Source: an uncultured Cohaesibacter sp. (GTDB lineage: Bacteria; Pseudomonadota; Alphaproteobacteria; Rhizobiales; Cohaesibacteraceae). Taken from it: 64,000 nt of DNA. The translations under genes and the position numbers were made by a program. The notes beneath the pieces are model-generated. The model ran no database searches. It was not told the DNA's origin and worked only from the letters and a program-made list of their open reading frames with translations. Below are positions 1 to 9,558 of this stretch, in pieces. Each line of letters begins with the position of its first letter. Position 1 is the stretch's first letter. The stretch is from assembly GCF_963667045.1 (NCBI RefSeq), contig NZ_OY762934.1, positions 2,473,501-2,537,500 on the forward strand, read 5' to 3'.

Positions 1-1094
1 TTCTTCTGGCCGCCGTCAGTATCAGCGTCTTCGGCCTGCGTGCCCTGCAGCGCCTGATTGGTGACAGTGAAACCATACTGGCCAGACTGGCACAGGATCA
101 TCTGGAGATCGATATTCCCTATACCGGACGCAAGGATGCCATTGGCAAGATGGCAAGGTCATCAGAGCTGTTGCGAGCAGCGCTGATGAAACGGCGGGCG
201 CTGGAAGCAGAAGCGCAGACACGCGAGGCCAACGCCCAGACTGAACGCCGGACGATGATGGCCCAGCTCGCCGACCAGTTCGAGCATTCCGTCGGCGGTA
301 TCGTCAATGAGGTTTCAAGTTCGGCCAGCCAGTTGCAGCAGACCGCTTCCGAGTTGCAGCGTTCGGCCGAACAGACCTCTGATCAAGCCGGATCGGTTGC
401 CTCCTCCGCCGAGGAAGCCGGGGCCAATGTCTCCTATGTCGCCAGCGCGGCGGAAGAACTGGAAGCCTCCATCCGGGACATCAAGCGCCTGGTCGACAAT
501 TCCGCATCGCAAAGTCAGGAAGGGTCTGGCAAGGCCGAAACCACACGGGGCATCGTCAGTGAACTGCAGAAGGCTGCGCTTCACATCGGCGACATCGTCA
601 ATCTGATTTCGGGCATTGCAGAGCAGACCAACCTTCTGGCGTTGAATGCCACCATCGAGGCAGCACGAGCCGGGGAGGCAGGCAAGGGCTTTTCCGTCGT
701 GGCGGCAGAGGTCAAGGAACTGGCCAACCAGACCAGCAAGGCGACCGAAGAGATCAGCCAGCAGATCAACCACATCCAGCTGACCACGGATCAGGCTGTG
801 GGTGCCATCGGCAGCATCGCCGAAATCATAGGCGAGATCAGCAAATCCTCCGGAGCCATCGCCACCGCCGTGGAGGAACAGGGCCATGCCACAGGCGAGA
901 TCGCCCAGGCCGTGGTCAATGCGTCTTCCGGCACCAGCCATGTGTCCAACAGCATTCAGGAAGTGGCGCAAACGGCCAACAGCACCGGCAGCAGCGCCTC
1001 GCAGGTGCTTTCCGCCTCGCAGAATCTGACCAGTCAGGCACAGGACCTCAAGGAGCAGATGCAGAAGTTCCTCGAAACCGTGCGGGCGGCGTAA
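1..1094 (+). CDS. Methyl-accepting chemotaxis protein, 5' truncated by the window
   Basis: Signal-transducing chemoreceptor whose cytoplasmic tip activates CheA/CheW. The reading frame is open from base 3 to the TAA at 1092-1094, so the N-terminal sensor and first membrane helix lie outside the window. What remains starts with the end of a membrane helix ([13 protein letters not shown]), continues through a HAMP-like segment ending near DAIGKMARS, and then gives a full methyl-accepting domain. The hallmark hairpin tip [19 protein letters not shown] is followed by [25 protein letters not shown]. The ligand cannot be inferred. A hairpin just downstream probably ends transcription. Family call is near certain; the true start is not visible. 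Confidence 0.95.
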   Translation, partial: LLAAVSISVFGLRALQRLIGDSETILARLAQDHLEIDIPYTGRKDAIGKMARSSELLRAALMKRRALEAEAQTREANAQTERRTMMAQLADQFEHSVGGIVNEVSSSASQLQQTASELQRSAEQTSDQAGSVASSAEEAGANVSYVASAAEELEASIRDIKRLVDNSASQSQEGSGKAETTRGIVSELQKAALHIGDIVNLISGIAEQTNLLALNATIEAARAGEAGKGFSVVAAEVKELANQTSKATEEISQQINHIQLTTDQAVGAIGSIAEIIGEISKSSGAIATAVEEQGHATGEIAQAVVNASSGTSHVSNSIQEVAQTANSTGSSASQVLSASQNLTSQAQDLKEQMQKFLETVRAA

Positions 1095-1112
1095 ACAGGG
1101 GCGGCATGATCA

Positions 1113-1149
1113 GAGCATCCCCGCACTTGAACCTGCGGGGGCTCCTTTA
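1113..1149 (+). terminator. Probable terminator after the first chemoreceptor
   Basis: A GC-rich stem CCCCGC (1119-1124) pairs with GCGGGG (1135-1140), extended by GAGC/GCTC after a two-base bulge, and is followed by CTTTAA. The T run is short, so it may be only a moderate terminator. It lies between the + strand chemoreceptor and the convergent DsbA-type gene. Confidence 0.5.
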
Positions 1150-1163
1150 AGTGACGTCTGATG

Positions 1164-1808
1164 TTATCCCCGCGGGAGGGTCATTTCCGACAATATCTGA
1201 CTGAATTGCTCGACGCCAACTGCGCCGGGCACCAGATATTTGCGATCAATGATCACGGCGGGCACACTGTTGACGCCCTGCTGTCGCCAGAAAGCCATGT
1301 CTTCACGCACTTCCCTGTCGTAGCGCTGCTCGCTCAGGATGGCGCGGGCCTCGTCGGCGTCAAAGCCCAGATCGGCAACGATCCCGACCAGCACTTCGCG
1401 ATTGCTGATGTCGAGCCCGTCGGCGAAATAGGCTTTCTGAAAGGCCTGTTTGACCTCCGTGTCGCGCCCTGAGAGCCCGGCCCAGTGGATGAGCTGATGG
1501 GCGTCATGGGTGTTGAACATGCGCATGTCGTCGGTGAAATGGAACCGGAAGCCAACCTCGGCACCAAGCTGCGTGATGTGGTCGCGGTTCTGCTTGCTCT
1601 GCGCCGGGGTGACGCCATATTTCTCGCGCAGATGCTCGCCCAGATTCTGCCCCTCCGGTGCCATGTTCGGATTGAGTTGGAAGGGCCGCCAGTGGATCTC
1701 GGCCTCAAGACCCAGCTGTTCCAGCGCCACGCGCAGCTGGTTGTACCCTATGGCGCACCACGGGCAGACCACATCCGAGACGATATCGATGTGAAGGGGT
1801 TGGGTCAT
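1164..1808 (-). CDS. DsbA-family oxidoreductase (FrnE-like)
   Basis: Thioredoxin-fold thiol oxidoreductase of the 2-hydroxychromene-2-carboxylate isomerase/FrnE group, about 214 residues, the usual size. Starting at ATG 1808, the protein opens MTQPLHIDIVSDVVCPWC, placing the CPWC active site near residues 15-18 with no signal peptide, so it is probably cytosolic. The cis-proline loop is visible late in the protein as VNSVPAVIID. An upstream in-frame extension exists, but its residues look non-homologous and would overlap the preceding methyltransferase, so 1808 is preferred. It lies 55 bases after the TrmH-like gene on the same strand and may be co-transcribed with it. Substrate unknown; related proteins help in stress or xenobiotic metabolism. 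Confidence 0.9.
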   Translation of the reverse strand: MTQPLHIDIVSDVVCPWCAIGYNQLRVALEQLGLEAEIHWRPFQLNPNMAPEGQNLGEHLREKYGVTPAQSKQNRDHITQLGAEVGFRFHFTDDMRMFNTHDAHQLIHWAGLSGRDTEVKQAFQKAYFADGLDISNREVLVGIVADLGFDADEARAILSEQRYDREVREDMAFWRQQGVNSVPAVIIDRKYLVPGAVGVEQFSQILSEMTLPRG

Positions 1809-1863
1809 GTCGGCTTCCTCTATAAGGGATAATCCTGAGCATATAGGAAGCCGACCCCGGCGA

Positions 1864-2715
1864 TTAAAGCCCCAGCTTGCCTTCACGCAGGCGGAACAGG
1901 GTGACGCCGGTCGAGATGGCCAGGTTGAGGCTCTCGGCCCGGCCTGCCATCGGGATCTTGACCAGATGATCACAGGTCTCGGCAAAATCGTCCGGCAGGC
2001 CCGACTGTTCGTTGCCCATCATCACCAGAACCGGTTCCTTCGGCTTGACCGTGCGATAATCGACTGCGCCCTTGAGATGGGTGCCGACGATCTCGCCGGG
2101 CCAGCTCTTGCGCCAGCTCAGGAATTCCTCGCGGGTGGCCCGGTAGAGCGGCACATGGAAGATGGACCCCATGGTGGCGCGAACGGCTTCGAGGCTGAAG
2201 GGATCGGTGGTCTCGCCAATCAGCAACAGGGCACTGGCTCCGACGGCGTCGGTGGTGCGGATGATCGTCCCCAGATTGCCCGGATCCTTGACCCCTTCGA
2301 GCGCCACGGCCATGTCGGCACCAGAAGCAGCCATGTCCTTTGCAAGATCGGCGAGCGTTCCGATCCGCTGGCGGAAGACGCCGATGACATGCTGCGGGTT
2401 GTCGCGGTGGGTCAGCTTGGAGAGCACCTGTTCGGAGACCTCCAGAACGAGCCCGCCACGGGCATAGACCTTGGCGGCCACCTGCTGCACCAGCTCATGG
2501 CTCTTGATGTTCTTGGCATAGACCAGAATGTCCGCGTCCCATCCCGCTTCCAGCGCGAAGGCGACCAGTTGCAGCCCCTCGGCCATGAACTGGCCGGTTT
2601 CGGCGCGCACCTTGCGGCGCTCAAGGGACCGGATGTCCTTGATATGCTGGTTGGAGACGGCCGTGATTTCCTTGATCAGGCCCTTTTTCGTGGCGCGGCT
2701 TTCGGTTTCCATCAT
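1864..2715 (-). CDS. TrmH/SpoU-family RNA 2'-O-methyltransferase
   Basis: SPOUT-class (trefoil-knot) methyltransferase that methylates ribose 2'-OH in rRNA or tRNA using S-adenosylmethionine. The 283-residue protein has an N-terminal substrate-binding domain (about 15-110) and the three SpoU motifs: NLGTIIRTTDAVGA, then MMGNEQSGLP, then IPMAGRAESLNLAISTGV near the C-terminus. The start is ATG 2715 or the adjacent ATG 2712. The latter shares ATGA with the stop of the upstream methyltransferase, which indicates translational coupling of two RNA-modification genes. The target nucleotide cannot be assigned from sequence. Confidence 0.92.
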   Translation of the reverse strand: MMETESRATKKGLIKEITAVSNQHIKDIRSLERRKVRAETGQFMAEGLQLVAFALEAGWDADILVYAKNIKSHELVQQVAAKVYARGGLVLEVSEQVLSKLTHRDNPQHVIGVFRQRIGTLADLAKDMAASGADMAVALEGVKDPGNLGTIIRTTDAVGASALLLIGETTDPFSLEAVRATMGSIFHVPLYRATREEFLSWRKSWPGEIVGTHLKGAVDYRTVKPKEPVLVMMGNEQSGLPDDFAETCDHLVKIPMAGRAESLNLAISTGVTLFRLREGKLGL

Positions 2716-3914
2716 TGCTCCGCCTCCTCCTGTTTGGTGAGTGGTCGCCAGCGGGTGTAGAGCGAGGTATTGAGCTTGCGCTCGCCCTTTTCCTCCGACA
2801 GCATCAATTCACCTGATTCAACGATACCGCCCTCACCAGTCATCACCTCGATCATCAATTCATCGAAGGCAGCATAGGAGGCACGCATCGCGTAGCAGGT
2901 GAGCGTGAAGAACAGCGCCTCCTTCGAGAGGATCTGACGGCAGGCATCCAGCATTTCGGGCAGCATTTCGAACAGCTGCCAGACCTCACCCTTGGGGCCG
3001 CGGCCAAACTTGGGCGGATCGAGCAGGATGCCGTCATAAACATTGCCGCGGCGGATTTCGCGCTGGACGAATTTCATGGCGTCATCGACGATCCAGCGGA
3101 TCGGCTTGTCATCAAGACCGGCCAGCATCTGGTTTTCCTTGCCATAGCCGACGGCCTTCTTTGAGGCATCGACATGGGTTACCTCGGCACCGGCGCGGGC
3201 GGCAACCAGCGAGGCGACACCGGAATAGCCGAACAGATTGAGCACGCGCGGCGCACGGCCGAGATAGGCCGAGCGGATCTGCCGGTCCATCCACGCCCAG
3301 TGGGCGGCCTGTTCGGGGAAGAAGCCGACATGGCGGAAGGCGGTGAAACGGCCATAGAAGCGGATATCATCCCAATGGGTTTCCCATGTCTCGCCCAGCG
3401 GCTCGGGATAGCGCCAGCGCCCCGGCCCTTCTTCCTCCAGATCGCCGGAGAAAAAGGCATCAGCCGCATCCCACACCGCCTTGGCAAGGCGCGGACTGCC
3501 CATGGCCTGCGGCTCCGGACGGACGATTGTATAGGCGCCATAGCGCTCCAGCTTCTGGCCGTGGCCCATATCGATGAGAGCATAGTCATCCCACGGGTCC
3601 GTCACCATCAGCGCAAAGGGAGCGCGACGAGGAACCGGCCCTTCAGGTCGTGGCGGCAGCACGAAAGGTTCGCGCGCCTCATCCTGCGGTTTGGTGACCT
3701 GCGGGGCCTCCCTTGCCGCGTCCTTGCCCTGATTGTGCTTGACGATACGGCCGGGCTTGAAGGCTGGCTTGCGCCCATTGGCATTGGGCTCATATGGGCG
3801 GTCATCCCTGCTGCGCGACGCAGCGGACGGCTTGTTGCGGCCACCGGAGCCTGCTTTGCCCCCCCCTTTGGGGTTACCCTGTCTGGACGAATTTCCACCG
3901 CGCCTCTGAGCCAT
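2712..3914 (-). CDS. Class I SAM-dependent rRNA methyltransferase (RlmI/COG1092-like)
   Basis: Rossmann-fold methyltransferase similar to the catalytic half of the 23S rRNA m5C enzymes RlmI/RlmK. About 400 residues from ATG 3914. Residues 1-70 are a low-complexity basic Gly/Arg/Lys-rich tail typical of RNA-binding proteins. The SAM-binding motif I reads VLNLFGYSGVASLVAARAG, the acidic loop is VTHVDASKKAV, and the catalytic-loop-like motif is LLDPPKFGRGP. An ATG 87 bases further upstream is in frame but adds sequence with no recognisable features. The stop overlaps the start of the TrmH-like gene by four bases, suggesting a two-gene RNA-modification operon. The precise rRNA or tRNA target is not known. 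Confidence 0.88.
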   Translation of the reverse strand: MAQRRGGNSSRQGNPKGGGKAGSGGRNKPSAASRSRDDRPYEPNANGRKPAFKPGRIVKHNQGKDAAREAPQVTKPQDEAREPFVLPPRPEGPVPRRAPFALMVTDPWDDYALIDMGHGQKLERYGAYTIVRPEPQAMGSPRLAKAVWDAADAFFSGDLEEEGPGRWRYPEPLGETWETHWDDIRFYGRFTAFRHVGFFPEQAAHWAWMDRQIRSAYLGRAPRVLNLFGYSGVASLVAARAGAEVTHVDASKKAVGYGKENQMLAGLDDKPIRWIVDDAMKFVQREIRRGNVYDGILLDPPKFGRGPKGEVWQLFEMLPEMLDACRQILSKEALFFTLTCYAMRASYAAFDELMIEVMTGEGGIVESGELMLSEEKGERKLNTSLYTRWRPLTKQEEAEQ

Positions 3915-4000
3915 GACTATCCTTGAGCATCCTCTGTCTGCACCATCGGCGCGAAGATCGGGCCGGGCCCTTTCTATAGCGGCTGACTGATTGGCACGCA

Positions 4001-4025
4001 AGAAAAAGGGCGGGAAACCCGCCCT
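4001..4025 (-). terminator. Intrinsic terminator of the Cache chemoreceptor gene
   Basis: Perfect 8-bp stem AGGGCGGG (4007-4014) / CCCGCCCT (4018-4025) with an AAA loop. Read on the minus strand it is followed by TTTTTCTTG. It sits 56 bases after the minus-strand chemoreceptor stop, so it fits a rho-independent terminator for that gene and insulates the methyltransferase genes. Confidence 0.8.
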
Positions 4026-4080
4026 CTCATCATGACTTTATCCATGTGAGATCCATGCGACCCGATTTAAGGTCGCCCCG

Positions 4081-5757
4081 TCAGGCGTTCGACACCTTGA
4101 TCAGGAACTGGTCCACCGTATTGGCAAGGCCAGATGCGCACCGGTTGACATCGATCGACACCGCGCTGACCTCGTCAACCGCCTTGTGGGTCTGGCCGAC
4201 AGCATCAGACACAACGCCGATATCCTGACTGAGCGCCGTGGTGCCCCTTGCGGCTTCCTGAATGGAATTGGCAATTTCATTGGTTGCCAGACTCTGCTGC
4301 TGCACCGCTTCGAAAATGGAGGCGGTAAAGCCATTGACCTGCTCGATGGTCGTGCCGATTTCCTCAATGGAGAGAACCGCTTCCTGAGTTTCGTTCTGGA
4401 TGGCGTTGATCTGGGCGGAAATCTGCTCCGTCGCCTTGGAGGTCTGGTTGGCCAATTCCTTGACTTCGGATGCGACCACCGCAAAGCCCCTGCCCATTTC
4501 CCCAGCCCGCGCAGCCTCGATTGTAGCATTGAGCGCCAAAAGGTTGGTCTGCTCGGCGATATCCTGAATGAGGCTGACCACATCACCGATCTGCTGGGCG
4601 GCAGCCGCCAGTGAGCCAACGCGATCATTGGCAGCGCCGGTGGTGATCATGGCGGTGTTGACGGCACTCGTCGCCTGATCGACCTGACGGGCGATCTCGC
4701 CGATGGAAGCAGAAAATTCTTCACTGGCAGCCGCAACCGTCTGGACGTTGGAGGATGCAAGCGAGGCGGCCCCCTGTGCCTTGCCGGACCGCTCGGCTGT
4801 GCTGTTGGAAAGGGTGGAGAGATTGCCTGCGGTTGCTTGCAGACGCTGCATCTGCTCGGACACCACGCGCAACTCGCCCGCTGCCTCACTACGAAAGGCT
4901 TCGATCAGCCGGTCAACCTGGACCTGCCGCTCGGCGCGGGCCGCCTGATCCTTTTCCTGCTGGGCGGCGAGCACCTTGCGCTCCTCACGCATGTCGCGGA
5001 AGATCTTCACGGAGCTGGCCATCTCGCCCAGTTCGTCGCCACGCCCGTCAGCCGGGATCTCATCCACCGCATTGTCAGAGGCCAGACGCAGCATGGTTTT
5101 ATTGAGGGCGTTCACCGGATGGATAATTGAGCGGATCGTGAGCCAGGCGGCAATGAGGCTGATGATCAGAACGACGCTGCCAATAACCAGCATCATCCGG
5201 GTGTTTGACCAGAGAATGGCCTGCAGGTCATCGATATAGACCCCGGTACCAACCACCCAACCCCAAGGGGCAAAGGCCTTTACATAGGAAAGCTTGTCGA
5301 CGGCATTCTCGGACCCGGCCTTCGGCCACATGTAGTCGACAAAGCCCGAGCCCTCAGCCTTGACGGTTTTCACGAAGGTCGGAAAGATATTGACGCCGTT
5401 GGCATCCTTGAGATCTGAAAGGTCCTTGCCGACGAGGTCGGGCTTGGCGGCATGCATCACGATGACACTGTTCATGTCATTGATCCAGAAATACTCACTG
5501 CCCCGGTAACGCATGAACTCGATGGCCTTTGCAGCAGCCGCCTTTGCGTCCGCCTCGGTCATTTCGCCCGCCTTGAAAGCATCATATTTCGACTGCGCCA
5601 CATTGATGGCAGCATCCACAAGGCTCTTGAGTTCCGCCGCTTTCTGATCGGACAGCTCACTTCGGAAGCTCCGGTCCATCGTGAAGCTCAGGCATGACAG
5701 ACCAACAAAGAAGATGCCGACCAGCAGATAGAGGCGTTTCGCAATGGTAAAGCGCAT
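4081..5757 (-). CDS. Methyl-accepting chemotaxis protein with single Cache sensor
   Basis: Transmembrane chemoreceptor of about 558 residues from ATG 5757, which has AGGGAC eight bases upstream. Order of parts: membrane helix 1 (about 9-26), periplasmic sCache_2-type sensor (about 35-180, with [18 protein letters not shown] and [15 protein letters not shown] typical of that family), membrane helix 2 (about 188-210), HAMP (about 212-265), and a methyl-accepting domain with [19 protein letters not shown] at the signalling tip. sCache_2 receptors often sense small carboxylates, but the ligand here is not known. An in-frame start 36 bases further upstream is possible but would precede the ribosome binding site. 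Monocistronic, with its own terminator at 4001-4025. Confidence 0.93.
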   Translation of the reverse strand: MRFTIAKRLYLLVGIFFVGLSCLSFTMDRSFRSELSDQKAAELKSLVDAAINVAQSKYDAFKAGEMTEADAKAAAAKAIEFMRYRGSEYFWINDMNSVIVMHAAKPDLVGKDLSDLKDANGVNIFPTFVKTVKAEGSGFVDYMWPKAGSENAVDKLSYVKAFAPWGWVVGTGVYIDDLQAILWSNTRMMLVIGSVVLIISLIAAWLTIRSIIHPVNALNKTMLRLASDNAVDEIPADGRGDELGEMASSVKIFRDMREERKVLAAQQEKDQAARAERQVQVDRLIEAFRSEAAGELRVVSEQMQRLQATAGNLSTLSNSTAERSGKAQGAASLASSNVQTVAAASEEFSASIGEIARQVDQATSAVNTAMITTGAANDRVGSLAAAAQQIGDVVSLIQDIAEQTNLLALNATIEAARAGEMGRGFAVVASEVKELANQTSKATEQISAQINAIQNETQEAVLSIEEIGTTIEQVNGFTASIFEAVQQQSLATNEIANSIQEAARGTTALSQDIGVVSDAVGQTHKAVDEVSAVSIDVNRCASGLANTVDQFLIKVSNA

Positions 5758-6077
5758 GAGATGTCCCTTTCCGTTGCCGAAGCAACAGTCCAAACTCGAC
5801 CAGACTCCGTCCGCCGGACAGTGATCACCTTCAGGCCCCGAGGTCCTCTCCCTCCATTTTTGCGAATGAAACGCAGTGTTTGCAGGCGGGAATGCAGAGC
5901 CGTTCCAATGAGGCTACGGGAACATAGTGGATGGTTCGTTAATGAGAAAAAGAAGTTGTCGGGATAATTACTGAGAATTTACTCAAATACAGCAGACAGA
6001 TAAGACAAAAGATTAATTAACCTTTTGATTGCGGCAAAACTTCTTTGCTCTTCACCCCTAAACTGGTCATTCGTCAA
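5758..6077. other. Intergenic region upstream of the Cache chemoreceptor
   Basis: No convincing gene. The stretch from about 5930 to 6070 is distinctly AT-rich compared with its surroundings and must carry the promoter of the minus-strand chemoreceptor. No clear sigma70 box or dyad stood out. Confidence 0.5.
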
Positions 6078-6104
6078 CAAAAAAGCGGGCATTCCAGCCC
6101 GCTT
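6078..6104 (-). terminator. Intrinsic terminator of malonyl-CoA decarboxylase
   Basis: Perfect 8-bp stem AAGCGGGC (6083-6090) / GCCCGCTT (6097-6104) with loop ATTCCA. On the minus strand the stem runs into TTTTTTGTTG, a good U-tract. It lies 30 bases past the stop of the decarboxylase gene. Confidence 0.88.
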
Positions 6105-6134
6105 GCATTGTTCCATACATGTTCCACGCAGACG

Positions 6135-7469
6135 TTACGCGGTTTCTGCTTTGGTTGGAGCCTTTGCTGCGATTTTGATCTTGGCGTTGGCCAGAGACTT
6201 GACTTCCGACGAGGCGGCCACGGTTCCGTCCGTTGCATAGGCCTGGTGGTGCTCCTCGATCTTGTTCTCATCGTAGAGATAGTTGACCATGACACCCCAG
6301 CTGATGCGCCTGCCGCGTTCGGACAGGTCGGCGCTGGCGTGAACCTTGTGCAGGATGGCACCATTGCCAAGGTGGAAATTGGCAACCGGGTCGAAGGCGG
6401 TGCCCTTCTTGCTGCGTGCATTGAGCAGATAGCGGGCGGCAAGCGGTGCCACAAACTCGTCGGGCGGAACCTCGTCCTCCCCAAGAGCGGCAAGGGCTGC
6501 CCGTTCTTCCGGCTTGAGGAGCGGATCCTCGCTTTCGATGGCACTCTTGATCCAGCGACGGAAGCCCGGCACTGGCGACAGCGTTACGAAGGTGTGCAGC
6601 GACGGGAATTCCTTCTGCAGCTCGGCAACAACCTGCTTGATGAGGAAGTTGCCAAAGGAAATGCCCCGCAGACCGAACTGGCAGTTGGAAATCGAATAGA
6701 AGATCGCGGCCGAAGCACTGCGCGGATCCACGCGCTCGCGCTCCTGTTCCAGAATGGAAGCGATGGATTTCGGAATGGCGCGGGTCAAGGCCACTTCTAC
6801 GAAGATCAGCGGATCGCTCGGCATGGCCGGATGGAAGAAGGCAAACAGCCGCCGGTCCGGATCGGCCACGCGCTGGCGCAGGTCGTCCCAGCCGTGAATG
6901 CGGTGTACGGCTTCATAGGCGATGATCTTTTCCAGAATTGCTGCCGACGTGGACCAGTCGATCCGTTCGATCTCAAGAAAACCGCGGTTGAACCAGGAAG
7001 AGAACAGATGCTGGAAGTCATGATCAAGCCCCTTCAGTTCGGGCTCGTCCTTGACGTGAACCAGAAGGTCGGCACGCATGTTGACGATACGGGCCGTCGC
7101 GCCGGGCACCCGGTTGAGGCGACGGATCAGCTCCTGGCTCTTTGGCTCGGCGGCAAAATACAAATTGCGGGCGGAAGCCTGATCGCCGGGTTCCCAGGCG
7201 GCAACAGCCTTGGAAAGCACCTCTTGGTCGACGCCGAACTCCTCGGACACTTTCACGAAGAAGGCATGGCGCTCTTCCGGTGTGGCTGCTTCGTAGATAT
7301 CGAGAATCTTCAAGGCAGTCTTCAGGCCGGAGGCTTCACCCTTGTCGCCAACAAGCTCCTTGCACAGCGGGAGCAGGTGATCTGCCGACAGCGCCGTCTT
7401 GGTTGACAGGAAGGGTCCTGCGTTCGCAATGCGCTGAAGCATATCGCTCAGAAAACTCTTTGCTGCCAT
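6135..7469 (-). CDS. Malonyl-CoA decarboxylase
   Basis: Converts malonyl-CoA to acetyl-CoA and CO2. The 444-residue protein has the all-helical N-terminal domain followed by the GNAT-fold catalytic domain. Diagnostic strings are FFHPAMPSDPLIFVEVALT, AIFYSISNCQFGLRGISFG and TFVTLSPVPGFRRW, matching the MLYCD/MatA family over full length. ATG 7469 is preferred because AAGGGG lies nine bases upstream; an ATG six bases earlier (7475) is only three bases from that site. No malonate transporter or malonyl-CoA synthetase neighbours it, so a role in clearing malonyl-CoA or using malonate is inferred. Monocistronic, with a strong terminator. Confidence 0.95.
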   Translation of the reverse strand: MAAKSFLSDMLQRIANAGPFLSTKTALSADHLLPLCKELVGDKGEASGLKTALKILDIYEAATPEERHAFFVKVSEEFGVDQEVLSKAVAAWEPGDQASARNLYFAAEPKSQELIRRLNRVPGATARIVNMRADLLVHVKDEPELKGLDHDFQHLFSSWFNRGFLEIERIDWSTSAAILEKIIAYEAVHRIHGWDDLRQRVADPDRRLFAFFHPAMPSDPLIFVEVALTRAIPKSIASILEQERERVDPRSASAAIFYSISNCQFGLRGISFGNFLIKQVVAELQKEFPSLHTFVTLSPVPGFRRWIKSAIESEDPLLKPEERAALAALGEDEVPPDEFVAPLAARYLLNARSKKGTAFDPVANFHLGNGAILHKVHASADLSERGRRISWGVMVNYLYDENKIEEHHQAYATDGTVAASSEVKSLANAKIKIAAKAPTKAETA

Positions 7470-7878
7470 GGTCATAAACCCCTTCGTCTTGCTGGTCAGG
7501 TAGCGGAATTGTCACCATCAATGATGTCAATTTTTTGAATTGCCCCCTGAAGATAGGTGTCGTGGCGGGATAGAAACAAGTTATCTCTTTGCACCAGTCC
7601 CATGACCATGGCGTGTCACACCAGCGCCCGATGGACGGAGCGCATGAGGAGCCGATCGACAAACCTCTGAATTACCTTGTCTTTTTCTGAATATACTGGT
7701 CATTAACCGACCCACTGAACACTTTACCGTGAGGCCGTTCTGCATGTTGGCCATGCAACAGGCGCCTGCCTGAGAAAGGTCGTCAACAGGCAACTGATTG
7801 GGAGAAGGCCTACCCTTGCAACGACGGTTGTGCCTTGCAAGGATGGGTTTGAGCTTGTGGGCATCGTTGTGGTTTTGG
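7470..7878. other. Intergenic region, no gene seen
   Basis: About 400 bases between the decarboxylase start and the epimerase stop, both on the minus strand. Short open frames on both strands lack ribosome binding sites and family resemblance. The promoter of the decarboxylase must be here. No strong hairpin, repeat or RNA gene was recognised. Confidence 0.45.
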
Positions 7879-8889
7879 CTATTTGCCGTAATAGTCACGG
7901 AACCAGCTGATGAACTTGCCTACCCCCTGCCGGATGTCTGTCTGTGGGGCGTAGCCGGTCAGGGACTTGAGCAGATCGCAATTGGCCCATGTCTCATAGA
8001 CATCGCCCTTCTGCATCGGCAGATAGTTGCGCGTCGCCTTGATACCCAGTTCGGTTTCGATTGCATCGACAAAATCGAGCAGCCGCACCTTGTTGGAGTT
8101 GCCGATATTGACCACCCGATAGGGCGCAACCGGCGAAAGGCTGTCGCCCTCTTCCACCTTGCCATCTTCCGGGCGCGCGGGCACCGCATCAATCAACAGG
8201 CGGATTGCGTTGACGAGATCCTCAACATAGGTGAAGTCACGATACATTTCGCCATTGTTGTAGATGTCGATTGGTCGGCCATCCAGAATGGCGTCGGTGA
8301 ATTTGAACAGCGCCATATCGGGGCGCCCCCATGGGCCATAGACCGTGAAGAAGCGGAACATGGTCACCGGCAGGCCCCACAGGTGGGCGTAGGAATGGGC
8401 CATGCTCTCGCAGGACTTCTTGGTGGCGGCATAGAAGGAGACCTGCAGGTCGACCTTGTCGGTTTCGCGGAAAGGCTGGACTTCATTGGCCCCATAGACA
8501 GACGAGGTGGAGGCCATCAGCAGATGCTCCACCTTCAGCGCATTGGCCGCTTCCAGAATGTTGAAGCTGCCCACAATGTTGGATTCCAGATAGGAGCGCG
8601 GGTTTTCCATGCTGTAACGAACGCCCGCCTGCCCGGCCAGATGCACGATGACATCAGGCTGAAACTCGGTCATCACCCGATTGAGCAGCTCGGCGTCTTC
8701 CAACATGCCGACCGTGGTCTGAAAGCGCTCATTCTGCAGCAGCATGGCGTGGCGTCGTTCTTTCAGTCTCACATCATAATAGTCGGTCATGGCATCATAG
8801 CCGTGAACCGCAAAGCCTTCGGCAAGGAGCCGTTTTGCGAGATGAAAGCCGATGAAGCCGGCGGTGCCCGTGATGAAAACGCGTTTCAA
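7879..8889 (-). CDS. UDP-glucuronate 4-epimerase family protein
   Basis: Extended short-chain dehydrogenase that interconverts UDP-glucuronate and UDP-galacturonate, a precursor of acidic surface polysaccharides (LpsL/Cap1J type). The NAD site is TGTAGFIGFHLAKRL at the N-terminus, the catalytic Ser/Tyr/Lys set is in ASTSSVYG and YAATKKSCE, and the conserved RFFTVYGPWGRPDMA and MYRDFTYVEDLV follow. The start is placed at TTG 8889 because it gives 336 residues, the family norm, with the dinucleotide fold at residue 5. The in-frame extension to ATG 8979 is not family-like. It fits functionally with ugd at 13685-14854, which makes its substrate. Monocistronic as far as can be seen, with an IS200 element inserted just upstream. 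Confidence 0.9.
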   Translation of the reverse strand: MKRVFITGTAGFIGFHLAKRLLAEGFAVHGYDAMTDYYDVRLKERRHAMLLQNERFQTTVGMLEDAELLNRVMTEFQPDVIVHLAGQAGVRYSMENPRSYLESNIVGSFNILEAANALKVEHLLMASTSSVYGANEVQPFRETDKVDLQVSFYAATKKSCESMAHSYAHLWGLPVTMFRFFTVYGPWGRPDMALFKFTDAILDGRPIDIYNNGEMYRDFTYVEDLVNAIRLLIDAVPARPEDGKVEEGDSLSPVAPYRVVNIGNSNKVRLLDFVDAIETELGIKATRNYLPMQKGDVYETWANCDLLKSLTGYAPQTDIRQGVGKFISWFRDYYGK

Positions 8890-9055
8890 GGTCTGGTTCT
8901 TTCTGCTGTCGGACGGGCGCAAGTCTCCTAGACGCGCCAGAGCCATCCGGATGGTCAGCCCCGTGCTTAGCCCATCCATCCAGTGACACGCAACCCTTTA
9001 TCAGCCGACGCGACGAAAGGGCCTCATCCCGTCATCATGACAGCAAAAGTCATGA

Positions 9056-9074
9056 CCTCCCCCAGAGGGGGAGG
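9056..9074. repeat. IS200 right-end hairpin
   Basis: Perfect 8-bp inverted repeat CCTCCCCC / GGGGGAGG with a 3-base AGA loop. It matches the hairpin at the other end of the element in all but one stem pair (C-G here, A-T there), as expected for TnpA recognition structures. Confidence 0.8.
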
Positions 9075-9092
9075 TTTGAAACGCTAGGCTTG

Positions 9093-9109
9093 AACCACTA
9101 GGAGTGGTT
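9093..9109 (-). repeat. Hairpin just beyond the tnpA stop
   Basis: 7-bp stem AACCACT (9093-9099) / AGTGGTT (9103-9109) with loop AGG, eleven bases after the tnpA stop on the minus strand. It could slow or end tnpA transcription, or be part of the right end. No T tract follows on the minus strand. Confidence 0.45.
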
Positions 9110-9119
9110 TTGTTATGGA

Positions 9120-9554
9120 TTAGTAGTTAGGCTTGAATAGGTCTGCAAAATCCGTTGCCTTGTCTTGCTTCTCCTGATTACGGATATAGCGTCTGACGAC
9201 CTCCTCTTGATAGCCCGTTGTCGAGACAAAATATCCACGTGCCCAAAAGTGATATCCCTTGTAGCGACGCTTTCTGGCATATTTGTTGGCCACATAAAGG
9301 GCCGTCTTTCCTTTGAGAAATCCAACAATATGAGCCACGGAGTATTTGGGTGGGATCGAGATCAGCATGTGCACATGGTCGGGCATGAGATGCCCTTCCT
9401 CAATATGGCACCCTTTTTGAGAAGCCAATTGGGTAAACTGATCTCTTAACTCGAGACGCAAATCTCCATATAGACGTTTGGTCCGGTATTTGGAGCCAAA
9501 TACTATGTGATATTTGCAGTCCCAAGTGCTGTGTGATAGGTGATTTTCGTCCAT
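9120..9554 (-). CDS. tnpA: IS200/IS605 family transposase TnpA
   Basis: Y1 HUH single-strand transposase of 144 residues, the full family length. The metal-binding HUH motif is visible in MPDHVHMLISIPP (about residues 58-70), and the catalytic tyrosine lies in the C-terminal helix GYQEEVVRRYIRNQE. The N-terminus STWDCKYHIVFGSKYR is also characteristic. All key residues are present, so the transposase looks active. The AGGAGG ribosome binding site is buried in a stem (see 9559-9607), which would keep expression low. Confidence 0.95.
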   Translation of the reverse strand: MDENHLSHSTWDCKYHIVFGSKYRTKRLYGDLRLELRDQFTQLASQKGCHIEEGHLMPDHVHMLISIPPKYSVAHIVGFLKGKTALYVANKYARKRRYKGYHFWARGYFVSTTGYQEEVVRRYIRNQEKQDKATDFADLFKPNY

Positions 9555-9558
9555 AAAA

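Noticed and set aside
7798-8931. 377-codon + strand frame opposite the epimerase
   Set aside because: Antisense shadow; the epimerase motifs are on the minus strand.
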